Assembly (NCBI GenBank): GCA_030613025.1
Contig: JAUWMT010000003.1
Location: 1-64,000, forward strand
Direction of reading: 5' to 3'
DNA: 64,000 nucleotides
Source: Candidatus Cloacimonadota bacterium
GTDB taxonomy: Bacteria > Cloacimonadota > Cloacimonadia > JGIOTU-2
How positions within the stretch are numbered: the stretch's first letter is position 1; the number at the start of each line of letters is the position of its first letter. Made by a program: the position numbers and the translations under genes. Below are positions 8,403 through 16,948 of the stretch, piece after piece. The notes under the pieces are model-generated. The model saw nothing but the letters and a program-made list of their open reading frames with translations. It did no database searches and was not told where the DNA came from.

Positions 8403-8456
8403 CTATTTATTATAATACGCCAGCAGGCTGGATAGCATTCCTAATACATTCTTCAT
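8403..8456 (-). CDS. Leader micro-ORF of attI-like module B (17 codons)
   Basis: The ORF encodes MKNVLGMLSSLLAYYNK and its TAG stop ends exactly at the junction base G8403. Its start lies 77 bases after the TTGACA of module B, the same spacing as in copy C. The DNA sequence of copy B is diverged from A and C, yet an open frame of similar length is retained, which suggests selection or recent common descent. Translation is unproven. Confidence 0.4.
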   Translation of the reverse strand: MKNVLGMLSSLLAYYNK

Positions 8457-8602
8457 TACTCACATCCTAATATATTATGTATTTTACTTTAAAATACAAA
8501 ATTATTAAAATGATATCAAAATTTCCCTGTCAATATTTTCACGAAACATTGCAATGAGTTTGCAGGGATTTTTGTGTCAGCAGGATAAGTACTCCTCGAA
8601 GA
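8403..8602 (-). repeat. attI-like promoter/leader module, copy B
   Basis: On the minus strand this copy has TTGACA (8528-8533), a TTTAAT-like -10 about 18 bases later, the leader ATG (8454-8456), a palindromic CCAGCCTGCTGG (about 8419-8430) and the junction G-TTATGA at 8403. It is the most diverged copy. It lies in a gene-less segment between the attC that ends at 8656 and the HNH cassette, so it could itself be carried as a promoter-only cassette of about 255 bases. Confidence 0.55.
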
Positions 8603-8655
8603 TTCACTCCTTTTTAATATTCCGGCAATTATTCATGTTTTCAGAGTATTTGGTC

Positions 8656-8762
8656 TTTAAACGAACGAGGCGTGAACCTTTTAATAAGTTCAATTATAAG
8701 AAAACTCATAAATCTGACAAAATTGGACAGCTTTAAGCGTCGGCTCCACGCGAATGTTAGGT
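8656..8762 (-). other. attC site after the 8785-9465 cassette
   Basis: On the minus strand the site starts with ACCTAAC (8756-8762), followed by GCGTGGAGCC, which pairs with GGTTCACGC near the other end, leaving an unpaired base. It ends with GTTTAAA (8656-8662). The ACCTAAC exactly complements GTTAGGT (9484-9490) at the start of the same cassette. This proves the cassette limits for the unknown gene between them. Confidence 0.8.
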
Positions 8763-8784
8763 AAAAAATTATTCACTCGTTTTA

Positions 8785-9465
8785 TTATTTATCCAAATCC
8801 GACAGAAATTTTCCCTCAGCTTTGCTGACCAATTTCGTAAGATAGTCTATATATAATTGACATAAGTATTTCGGGGATTTATCTGGTAAAGTTTTACCCA
8901 AATGTATATTTGGTGGATTTTCAAAAAAAACATCTATATCTGCTGCGTTAGAGGGAATATAGACATATTGTTTAATCTCTTTACCATCGGGAGTTTTTAA
9001 AACAAAACCACTTCCTCCCTCCTGATCACCCAAGAATTTTGAAATTGTATTTTGTGGTTGTGGATGAAAAAGAATATGCTCTATATTATTATCATCTATA
9101 TACTTTACATCAATACCTTTTGGATTTAGGGATATTGAAGCATTTGATCTTGCGCTTACTCTAACCCCTTTTATTTTGTCATCTCCTTTCTTAAGCGTAC
9201 TAGTTCTAAGTTGATAAAAATATTTTAAAAGGGGATCATTACTCATTTCAACAACAAATGGTTGATACCACACATCAAAATTATCAATAACACTTCTAAG
9301 ATTTTGAATAATATTTGTTATAGATCTCCCTTCGACTGCAACACGGCTAATAGTATCCCTATTTTGTCCAGGGATAGGATCAGATAATATTTCACCTAAT
9401 CTTTTTAACCCGTTCATTCTTCTATTTAAGCGAGTGAAAATATCTATCTTTTGGGTTTGATTCAT
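8785..9465 (-). CDS. Unknown cassette protein
   Basis: I do not recognise this 226-residue protein. The N-terminal half looks helical and charged, with VAVEGRSITNIIQNLRSV (about residues 43-60) and EMSNDPLLKYFYQLRTS (about 73-89). The C-terminal half has short strands and ends in a helical ADIDVFFENPP...CQLYIDYLTKLV segment. There is no signal peptide, membrane segment or nucleotide-binding motif. It is a single-gene cassette: it starts right after GTTAGGT and ends right before ACCTAAC. The cassette has no attI-like module of its own, so it probably depends on transcription through the cyclase-like gene from module A. Confidence 0.75.
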   Translation of the reverse strand: MNQTQKIDIFTRLNRRMNGLKRLGEILSDPIPGQNRDTISRVAVEGRSITNIIQNLRSVIDNFDVWYQPFVVEMSNDPLLKYFYQLRTSTLKKGDDKIKGVRVSARSNASISLNPKGIDVKYIDDNNIEHILFHPQPQNTISKFLGDQEGGSGFVLKTPDGKEIKQYVYIPSNAADIDVFFENPPNIHLGKTLPDKSPKYLCQLYIDYLTKLVSKAEGKFLSDLDK

Positions 9466-9483
9466 TACTTTAGTTTATTATAT

Positions 9484-9540
9484 ACCTAACGCTTAAATAA
9501 GCGGTGCGGCTTTTTGCGTCCGCTTGATTTTTTGTTGTGC
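9484..9540 (-). other. attC site between cyclase-like and unknown cassettes
   Basis: This short site (57 bases) reads on the minus strand from GCACAAC (9534-9540) to GTTAGGT (9484-9490). AAGCGG (from CAAGCGGACGC) pairs with CCGCTT (from GCACCGCTTA), and AAGCG follows before R'. R' GTTAGGT matches the ACCTAAC at the other end of the downstream cassette. Confidence 0.8.
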
Positions 9541-9546
9541 AGTCCT

Positions 9547-10460
9547 TTATTCATAAGGTTTTATAGGCTTGAGGTTAATTCTGCTCGGTATAGCAGCGAA
9601 CGTTTCGATATCTATGCGATAATTAGTTAATAATTGTGCCTCTTCAGCCGCAGAAACAAGAATTTCGTCTGCATCAGGATTATTTGGAATGGGATGATTT
9701 TCAGCAAATTCCTGGCAAATGAAATTGTGATACCTTGCAGCCCACTCATATTTTGCTCTTACGCCAGAGTTGCCTTTGTATTTTTTCAAACCTTCAATAA
9801 TTGTATTTTTGTGCCCTTCAATGACTTCAAAAAAAATACCTCCATCGGGAAATGCCAAAAATGCTTCATCAAGATAATTCAAAAAAAATGTTCCATCTGA
9901 ATCTGCAAGTGTGTCACGGTACTGAGGTGCCCAATAAGTTTTCCCATAAAATCCTAATTGACGCTGGAGTATTTTAACCGCCGAAGGAGCGAGAGAAATA
10001 CGAGGAGGTCCACCTCCCTTGTCTTGGGCTATTGCTTCAAGAAGTGCATCACCGAAAACAATTTCATTATCCATGTAATGTTTCCCGAACGCTATCCTCT
10101 TATCATGAATCCTTCCAATGCTAGACCAACTTGAAACTCTGCAAAAATACTAAAAATATCCCCCAATTCTGATTCGCCGTAATCTTTTTTATAGTTTGGG
10201 ACTGGATAACCAACCACAATATTGTCGGTAAATATTTTTATTGAGAAAAAATCATCATTTCCACGCCACCCTTTGGCGTGTTTTTTTACGCGTTTATACG
10301 CCTCAGATAATGCTTTTCTTAATTTTGAAAGAAATTGTTCGCCTTGTCCTGATTTGACGGCCTCATTACTAAGATGCGTGTATCCCAAGATATCTGCATA
10401 GCAGACAAATGAAGGGCGCATGTTGGAGGATGTCTTGGAATATTTATATGGTTTTTTCAT
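9547..10460 (-). pseudogene. Nucleotidyl-cyclase-like gene, one-base frameshift
   Basis: Two ORFs join if one base is restored. The first (10092-10460, 122 residues) ends GFMIRG-stop; the second (9547-10074, 175 residues) starts MDNEIVFG. Adding an A in AGAGGATAGCG near 10094 gives GFMIRGIAFGKHYMDNEIVFG, the expected continuity. The joined protein of about 304 residues resembles class III nucleotidyl cyclase domains: FVCYADILGYTHL holds the first metal Asp and KIFTDNIVVGY the second. It has no signal peptide. The size and soluble single-domain form resemble Pycsar cyclases (cCMP/cUMP makers in phage defence), but base specificity cannot be read here. The leader micro-ORF of module A overlaps its start codon (TAATG), so translation may be coupled. 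The frameshift may be real decay or a sequencing error. Confidence 0.7.
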
Positions 10461-10528
10461 TATATTGATGCATAATGAGGGATTAACACGCCAACAGCCG
10501 TGATAATATCCTTATATCCAATCTTCAT
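10460..10528 (-). CDS. Leader micro-ORF of attI-like module A (22 codons)
   Basis: The ORF starts MKIGYKDIITAVGVLIP and runs across the cassette junction. Its TAA stop overlaps the ATG of the cyclase-like gene as TAATG (10458-10462). That is a classic arrangement for translational coupling. The first 15 codons differ from copy C in only two residues. Confidence 0.5.
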   Translation of the reverse strand: MKIGYKDIITAVGVLIPHYASI

Positions 10529-10610
10529 AACACACTTTCATATTTATTATTTATTTTGTTTTGAAATCAAAATGTTAAGAAATTAATCAAAAATAATTGT
10601 CAATAATTTT
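10476..10610 (-). repeat. attI-like promoter/leader module, copy A
   Basis: This copy is the most array-proximal. It has TTGACA at 10598-10603 (minus), the leader ATG 75 bases later, a hairpin-like CACGGC-TGTT-GGCGTG (10481-10496) and a junction at 10476 followed by ATTATGC. That degenerate R' matches the R'' GCACAAC of the same cassette with G/A changes. Upstream of it, where an integrase gene would normally lie, the addAB-like gene begins at 10679, and no integrase is found. Confidence 0.6.
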
Positions 10611-10678
10611 ATAAAAAAGTTGCCAATAATTAGCATAGTCTTTTGCTTCATACTATCAATGTCAACGAGCAAGCAATA

Positions 10679-13600
10679 ATGAAAGAAAAATCTCCTCTAC
10701 AACGCGCACTGGACCTCTCAACCAACCGGATAGTGTCTGCATGTGCAGGCGCAGGAAAAACCTATGCGCTCTCCAAACGCTATTGCAAGATCCTTGATGA
10801 ATTTACCAGACAAAATCTGCAAAAACCAAAATCCGAATGGCTCGGTTATAAAAATATACTTGTTATCACTTTCACAAAAAAAGCTGCCGCAGAGATGTCA
10901 CGCAGAATCTATGAAGATCTACACAAGCTGCTTCAAGGAAATACAATTCAAGAACTCGAGGATCAAGGAATTTCCATAGGAGAGAATATCCGAACTGCTC
11001 CTGAGGAATATAAACGCTGGCTGCGCTCAACTTTCTCTCAAAATTATATCATGACAATCGACAGCTTCTGCGGCACCATACTTCGGGAAAATGCATTTCT
11101 ACTTGGGATCGATCCTCAATTTAAGACTTCGGACGAACTGCTTGCGAGCAAGATGTACCAGGAAACTCTTTCTGAATTTCTCACTGCCAAAAGCAGATCT
11201 TTCAATGAAGAACTGAAGAATATTCTTAATTATACTGACAAAAAGGGGTTAGAGGGATTCTTTTATTACTTTGAGAATAATAAGGTTTTTCTTGAGGAGT
11301 GGATCGATTATATACAAACTCACACCGAAAAAGAGATTTATGATCGGTGGCTCGAAAAGTACCTTCATGAGTTCGATGCGGACTCGATCCTTTCTGAATT
11401 ATCAAAGATCGCAACACTTTCTCAGACCGTGAAGCCGAATGAAGAGAATGCTTTGCAGAAACTTCATGAGCTTATCAACAGCGTTCCACAGGATTCCATT
11501 CTGGAAAAGCGACGTTATATCATGACTGAAATTCTTCCAATATTTATGACCGCAAAAAGAGAATCCTATTATTCTGATAGGGGCTTCCATTACATTCAGA
11601 AAAAATCTACTTTTATAAATGATGCTGCCTATAAAGCGTTTAAGCAGATCACCTCAGAAGTAATCTCTATTTTGGAACAGGAAATCCCTGCAGAAAAAGT
11701 TTTGCTTGCCCCATCTTCAGAAGACATCCAATCCATTGCCGTCTTTAAAGATTTCGTTTCAATCTATACAGAATTCGAAGAGAAACTCTGGAACACTCAG
11801 CTTCAGAAAAATTATCTCACTTTCAATGAAGTGATAATCAAAACCCGCAAATTGTTGAATGAGCATGATGATGTAAGGCGACGGATCGCAGAGCAGTTCA
11901 AGCATATCTTGGTTGATGAATTTCAGGATACAAATAATCTTCGTTGGGATATTATCAAATACATAGCTCAAGCAGAAAAAGGCATCATTCGAGATAAGGG
12001 GCTCTTTATCGTTGGCGACAAAAAGCAATCCATTTACAGATTCCAGCAAGCAGACGTGGAAGTGATGAATAGAGCTCAAGATGAACTTTCAGAATTTTCT
12101 GATGATACGCTTATTGAATTTAATGATAACTACAGAGCATCAAAAGAATATATCCGGCACGTGATCAATCCCATTTTTACAAATGTTTTTTCTTCTCAGG
12201 AACACTCTTTTGAAGCCACTTTTGAAGAGACAACCTATCCAGACCACAATAGCTCGGAAGCTGAAATCTCTGATAAAACACAAATCCTTTGCGACATTCA
12301 TGCCACATCTTATGAGCCCAATGAACCTGAATATGTGCCGGCACTTCATGCTGCATTCATGGCAAAGAAATATCTCCAGTGGGCTGATGGAGTTGGCATT
12401 AAAGAAGGTGCTGTAGTTGGAATCCTACTGAGGAATTTTATTCACATTAGTAAGTATTTAAGGATCTTCCAAAAATATGACCTGCCCTTCCAGATTATTG
12501 GTGAGAGAAATCTGTTTTCTCAACAGGAAGTTTATGATCTTTTCCATTTTATCAGCGTTATGATCAACCCTCATGATGATGTCGCCCTTGTTGGGCTGCT
12601 GAGAAGTCCATTCTTCTGTATGAAAGACACATTTATCTATGAATTTAAGGATCGTAAAAAAGAAAGCTCGATTTTTAACTTCATGGAAGAGGATGAAACT
12701 TTTGCATTTATCCATAATACCATTGTGGAATGGCGACAATCTGCCCAATCTATGCCCTTGGATAATTTATTACAAAATATTCTTTCCAAAGATCACAGAG
12801 AACTTGGATATGTTAGTGAAATTGGAGGTCCGCAGCGGCTGGCAAATATTGATAAGATCATCCACATCCTACATTCACTCGAACTGGACGGCATTCCGCT
12901 TCAAGAAATTCACGAATATCTTTCCTATCAATTAGACCATAAAAGCGACGTTGCACAAGCAGACATGCCATCATCGGCAAAAGTACAGATAATGACGATC
13001 CATAAGGCAAAAGGACTCGAGTTCCCGGCAGTAATTATTCCCGAACTGGATAGCACTTCTACAAAGAAAAATGCAGGTATAATATATCACAGCAGATTGT
13101 TGCCAGGAGAACAAATTGAAGTCGGTATCACAATAAAAGAGAGTTTTGAATCAATAAAGACAAACTTACTTGAGAATATTAAGAGACAGGATAAGATAGA
13201 GCAGGAAGCTGAGGATAAACGTCTTTTTTATGTTGCTGTAACACGAGCGAAGTATCGTGTGGCATTGCTTGCGGATTTCAAGGGTAATCCTAAAAAGAGT
13301 TCATGGTGGTATGAATATGTCGCCAAAACTTTTATACTTCCGAAAACTTCTATTCGAGAAGAATGGGATTCTATACAGCCACCCGAAAAAATTAGCATTT
13401 CCTGTGAAAGTGTCGAAGAAATGCTGAATGCACTGCATAAAGATGAGGATACTCAAAGCAAAAAAATGACATGGAGAGAGCTTCCTGCACGCAAGAAACC
13501 GCAGAAAATGTGGCAGGTTACCCCACATACTATCATGGAGAGTGTATTTCCAGAAATAATATTTGATAAAAAAACACCACAAAATAGTTCTAGTGTACAT

Positions 13601-16600
13601 CAGCTGGTTTCAAATCAAGACTCAAGTGCCGTATCACATAGACAATATCCGGCTAATTGTTGCGTTCCCAAGCAGGGGGTTGGGAACGAGAACACTCTTG
13701 ACTTTATACTAGCATTCGGCTCGATCTTCCATGAGGTCATTGCGAACCATTGGTGGGATTTGACCATTCACAAAGAAGATATTTTAATTTATATGGAGCG
13801 GACTTATCCTGAAATTAATTTTGAAAAGATCGAACCGCAGTTACGAATTCATTTATCCAATTTTCTCTCCAGTGACCTTTATCAATTAATAAACTCTCTC
13901 CCTTCAGACGAGATCTTTCATGAACTGCTTGTTCGGGGATGGCTGGATAATGGAGAACTCTTTCTAGAAGTAAATGGAATCTTAGATTTGCTCTATAAAG
14001 AGGGCGACAAGTGGCATATAGTTGATTTCAAGACTGATAATACCCTGCGTGCTCATCACATATATGAGATCCAGCTTCAGACTTATCAATGGATGGTAAA
14101 ACAACTCTACAACATCGATGCACAAACTTTCATTTACTATTCTTCAATTAATGAACTTCGTGAAGTGAAGTGGGAGGATGAATACTTTATTAAAATATTT
14201 CCGGGGGAACAGCACCCCTTTGCGTTCTCCAAACTTAACGATATATCAATATCAGAAAATATCTTAAGCAAACTGAGTTTTCATGATCGCATACTAATTC
14301 TTAATCCTTCCGGGTATCAATCAAAAAGGTTGATACAGGCACTAGTAAAGAGAAAACTCCTTACTCCAAATATCCAGATCACTACACTTAATAACATAAT
14401 GATGATGCTTCCTGAACAGGAAAAAAGAATATCACCAGAATGCGGCACTTTGCTCGTAAAAAAAGCTGCTGAAGAGGTTTCCCTGAATGAAGGAACGGCA
14501 GAATTACTTTCTGATGCATTTCAAAAATGTGGGCTTTGGGAGCAAAAATTTAGAGCAAGTGATGAATTTAAGAAAATTCACTCAAACTATGAACAGCTCC
14601 GCCAGGAAAAACATTACAAATATGATTTTGAAATCCCAAATAAAGATCTCGAAAATCTCTTTGAAGGAAAAACAGTTATCCTGAACGGATTCTACAAAGA
14701 AAGTCCGCTTGAATATGAAGCAGTGTCACAGATATCAAAACATACTGAGAAATTCTATTTTATTAATAATTTTGATGCTTTTAAAATAAATTCCTCTTTT
14801 GATATCACTCCAAAGATATGGAATACTGTCACACAAAAAGAGATCGAGTCCAAACCCCGCTATACTCAACAATACTCTATCGAAACTGAGATCGACTCGA
14901 TTGCCGGACAGATACACCACTTGATGAAAGATGGTCGAAACATCTCTAAAATAAAAGTGGCTGCATCCAGTATGGATGCATATCTTCCAGTGATACGGAA
15001 AATCTTTCCCTCCTATGGAATCCCCTATCACTCACTTGCGGGTAATAGATTGATCGAAAAACCTCTCACAAATTTTATGATCTCTCTGCTCACAATTATG
15101 CTCTCATCGGAAAGACTTACCTGGAATACAGTATCCTCTCTTGTGCTCCATCCTCTTTTTGATACCGTAAGGGACATTTTCGAACTCGACTCACATTTGA
15201 GAATAAATGGAATTCACTATTTTAGTGATATTACCGAGATCAAAGACATCAAAACATATTCTGAAGCTATTCATCGCATTACAGATTTGTTCAGCAATAT
15301 AAAAGATATAGCAATCAATTTATCAGGCACTTCACTTCTTGAGAGAATTGATAATTTGTTTAATGAAACTGGTATCAGCACAAAGATAGAACAGAATGAA
15401 ATCATGCAGGAATCCTATCGCTATATTCAAAAATGTATAAAAAATACTGTAAACATTTATCGTGATATTGGGCTTCAGTTCAAACCTGATAATCTTTTAA
15501 AAGATATAAAAAAAGCTCTGAAAAACCAGGAGATCCCTTCTCGAAGAGGAGAAAAAGGCATTGAGGTCCTTGGGTTCGTGGATACGCTTGAACTTAATGG
15601 TGTGATCCTTTTCATTGCCGGATTATCAGAAAACTACTTCCCTGTTCCGCAGAAAAATAATCCCTTTGCTTCATCCATTCCGGCATATAACTGGGAAAAA
15701 AGTGTGATGCTTCTCAACCATTGGCAAGAACTGGATTCTGAGCTTTACTACTCCTGCGCAGAGCGGGATATGGACGGAAATGTTCTCAATCCATCAACCC
15801 TGCTGGAAACATTTACACAAACTAATGAAATCAATGATCAAGCCACCGAACCGATCACTGCCCGCCAGCATTATCTTACATATTATGATCATATAATTGA
15901 AAACCCGATCCTGCCCGTTTTGAAGCGTCATAATGAATATCAAACCGACGCAGTTGGTTCTTACAAAGGTTTGGTGAAAACCGATGGAAAATCCACATTC
16001 GCCTTTTCTGCAAGTGATATGAACACGCTCATTCAATGCCCTATGCAGTATCTGTTCAAAGATGTACTTAATTTAAAACGGCTCTTCTATGATGAAGATG
16101 CGGAGCAAAGACTTCAACTTGGAAATGTTATTCATAAGGCGCTTGAATATTTCGGAAAAAATAACGGATTCCCAATATTAATAGAAAGCACTGCAAAAGC
16201 TCTCGATCTGCTTGCAGAATCCCTTTCCTATGCCCTTAATAAATTTCATATTGATACCGATAGAGACCTTTTCTTCAGAAGAGTATATTCACCCTATGCA
16301 GATGGACTAAGCTCTGGTAAAGATGATAATCTGCTGGTACAGCTTCTTACATTTGACAGCGATTATTTAAAAGAATATTCACCAATCAATTTTGAGCAGG
16401 TTTTCGGTATGCTGGAATCCGGAAAAGATGACACATGGACTGTTTACCCTCTCAAGAATGAAGAAGTCACACTGCACTTTCGAGGAAAGATAGATGGCAT
16501 TTTCCAAAAGAACGATCAACCTGAAATACTTGGCATAGATTACAAAACCGGCTTCAACCCCAGTCCTACCGAGATCGAAAATTTCTGGGATATTCAACCG

Positions 16601-16948
16601 TTCTTATACATTCTTGTCATGAAATCACATTTTCCAGAAAGCAAGATCGCATTTCTCTACGAATCATTAAAAGACATTGCAAAATCAAAGGACAAGCAGC
16701 TTACTTTATATGAAGATAATGAGCTATTCATTATCACTCAGAAAAAAACAATGCTCAGTCAATCCAAAGAAGCCACAAAGAATCTCCTTCTTCATTATGG
16801 AACAAAAGCGACGAAAGGTGAGTTTCATATTCGGGAAAGGGAGTATGGCAGCAAACCATGCAGCTATTGCGATTTCAAACGACTCTGCCGAAAAGATTGC
16901 TTCCCTTCTCAAATAAAAGACCTCCTTCAAATCACAGAAAATATCTAA
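10679..16948 (+). CDS. Fused AddA-AddB-type helicase-nuclease
   Basis: The frame opens at TTG 10643, but I prefer ATG 10679 because the conserved part begins there; length is then 2089 residues. The first half is AddA-like UvrD helicase: ACAGAGKT (about 21-28), TFTKKAAAEM, DEFQDTNNLRW, GDKKQSIYRFQQAD, NYRAS, MTIHKAKGLEFP and FYVAVTRAK, then a PD-(D/E)XK nuclease (EVNGILDLLY, HIVDFKTDN, QLQTYQW; about 1095-1140). From about residue 1200 a second, AddB/RexB-like part starts (LILNPSGYQSKRL). It ends in another nuclease (GKIDGIF, GIDYKTG) with iron-sulphur cysteines: one in IQCPMQY (about 1787) and three in CSYCDFKRLC (about 2060). AddA and AddB are normally separate subunits that process double-strand breaks for RecA. 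A single chain would tie both nucleases in a fixed 1:1 ratio. No recC-like or separate addB gene is adjacent. Confidence 0.8.
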   Translation: MKEKSPLQRALDLSTNRIVSACAGAGKTYALSKRYCKILDEFTRQNLQKPKSEWLGYKNILVITFTKKAAAEMSRRIYEDLHKLLQGNTIQELEDQGISIGENIRTAPEEYKRWLRSTFSQNYIMTIDSFCGTILRENAFLLGIDPQFKTSDELLASKMYQETLSEFLTAKSRSFNEELKNILNYTDKKGLEGFFYYFENNKVFLEEWIDYIQTHTEKEIYDRWLEKYLHEFDADSILSELSKIATLSQTVKPNEENALQKLHELINSVPQDSILEKRRYIMTEILPIFMTAKRESYYSDRGFHYIQKKSTFINDAAYKAFKQITSEVISILEQEIPAEKVLLAPSSEDIQSIAVFKDFVSIYTEFEEKLWNTQLQKNYLTFNEVIIKTRKLLNEHDDVRRRIAEQFKHILVDEFQDTNNLRWDIIKYIAQAEKGIIRDKGLFIVGDKKQSIYRFQQADVEVMNRAQDELSEFSDDTLIEFNDNYRASKEYIRHVINPIFTNVFSSQEHSFEATFEETTYPDHNSSEAEISDKTQILCDIHATSYEPNEPEYVPALHAAFMAKKYLQWADGVGIKEGAVVGILLRNFIHISKYLRIFQKYDLPFQIIGERNLFSQQEVYDLFHFISVMINPHDDVALVGLLRSPFFCMKDTFIYEFKDRKKESSIFNFMEEDETFAFIHNTIVEWRQSAQSMPLDNLLQNILSKDHRELGYVSEIGGPQRLANIDKIIHILHSLELDGIPLQEIHEYLSYQLDHKSDVAQADMPSSAKVQIMTIHKAKGLEFPAVIIPELDSTSTKKNAGIIYHSRLLPGEQIEVGITIKESFESIKTNLLENIKRQDKIEQEAEDKRLFYVAVTRAKYRVALLADFKGNPKKSSWWYEYVAKTFILPKTSIREEWDSIQPPEKISISCESVEEMLNALHKDEDTQSKKMTWRELPARKKPQKMWQVTPHTIMESVFPEIIFDKKTPQNSSSVHQLVSNQDSSAVSHRQYPANCCVPKQGVGNENTLDFILAFGSIFHEVIANHWWDLTIHKEDILIYMERTYPEINFEKIEPQLRIHLSNFLSSDLYQLINSLPSDEIFHELLVRGWLDNGELFLEVNGILDLLYKEGDKWHIVDFKTDNTLRAHHIYEIQLQTYQWMVKQLYNIDAQTFIYYSSINELREVKWEDEYFIKIFPGEQHPFAFSKLNDISISENILSKLSFHDRILILNPSGYQSKRLIQALVKRKLLTPNIQITTLNNIMMMLPEQEKRISPECGTLLVKKAAEEVSLNEGTAELLSDAFQKCGLWEQKFRASDEFKKIHSNYEQLRQEKHYKYDFEIPNKDLENLFEGKTVILNGFYKESPLEYEAVSQISKHTEKFYFINNFDAFKINSSFDITPKIWNTVTQKEIESKPRYTQQYSIETEIDSIAGQIHHLMKDGRNISKIKVAASSMDAYLPVIRKIFPSYGIPYHSLAGNRLIEKPLTNFMISLLTIMLSSERLTWNTVSSLVLHPLFDTVRDIFELDSHLRINGIHYFSDITEIKDIKTYSEAIHRITDLFSNIKDIAINLSGTSLLERIDNLFNETGISTKIEQNEIMQESYRYIQKCIKNTVNIYRDIGLQFKPDNLLKDIKKALKNQEIPSRRGEKGIEVLGFVDTLELNGVILFIAGLSENYFPVPQKNNPFASSIPAYNWEKSVMLLNHWQELDSELYYSCAERDMDGNVLNPSTLLETFTQTNEINDQATEPITARQHYLTYYDHIIENPILPVLKRHNEYQTDAVGSYKGLVKTDGKSTFAFSASDMNTLIQCPMQYLFKDVLNLKRLFYDEDAEQRLQLGNVIHKALEYFGKNNGFPILIESTAKALDLLAESLSYALNKFHIDTDRDLFFRRVYSPYADGLSSGKDDNLLVQLLTFDSDYLKEYSPINFEQVFGMLESGKDDTWTVYPLKNEEVTLHFRGKIDGIFQKNDQPEILGIDYKTGFNPSPTEIENFWDIQPFLYILVMKSHFPESKIAFLYESLKDIAKSKDKQLTLYEDNELFIITQKKTMLSQSKEATKNLLLHYGTKATKGEFHIREREYGSKPCSYCDFKRLCRKDCFPSQIKDLLQITENI
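13663..13690. repeat. Palindromic repeat inserted in frame in the addAB-like gene
   Basis: The sequence CGTTCCCAAGCAGGGGG followed by TTGGGAACGAG is a short palindromic repeat. A sister copy with the same arms lies between genes at 32249-32277. Inside the gene it adds about ten residues (CVPKQGVGNE) in the low-complexity linker between helicase and first nuclease without breaking the frame, much as Rickettsia palindromic elements do. Confidence 0.75.

Noticed and set aside
8554-8736. Plus-strand ORF of 60 codons
   Set aside because: It covers the upstream part of module B and most of an attC site, both on the opposite strand, so an open frame there is fortuitous.
7366-10560. CRISPR array formed by the repeated modules
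   Set aside because: There are only three copies, about 1-2 kb apart, of 130-200 bases each with coding genes between, which is not a CRISPR layout.
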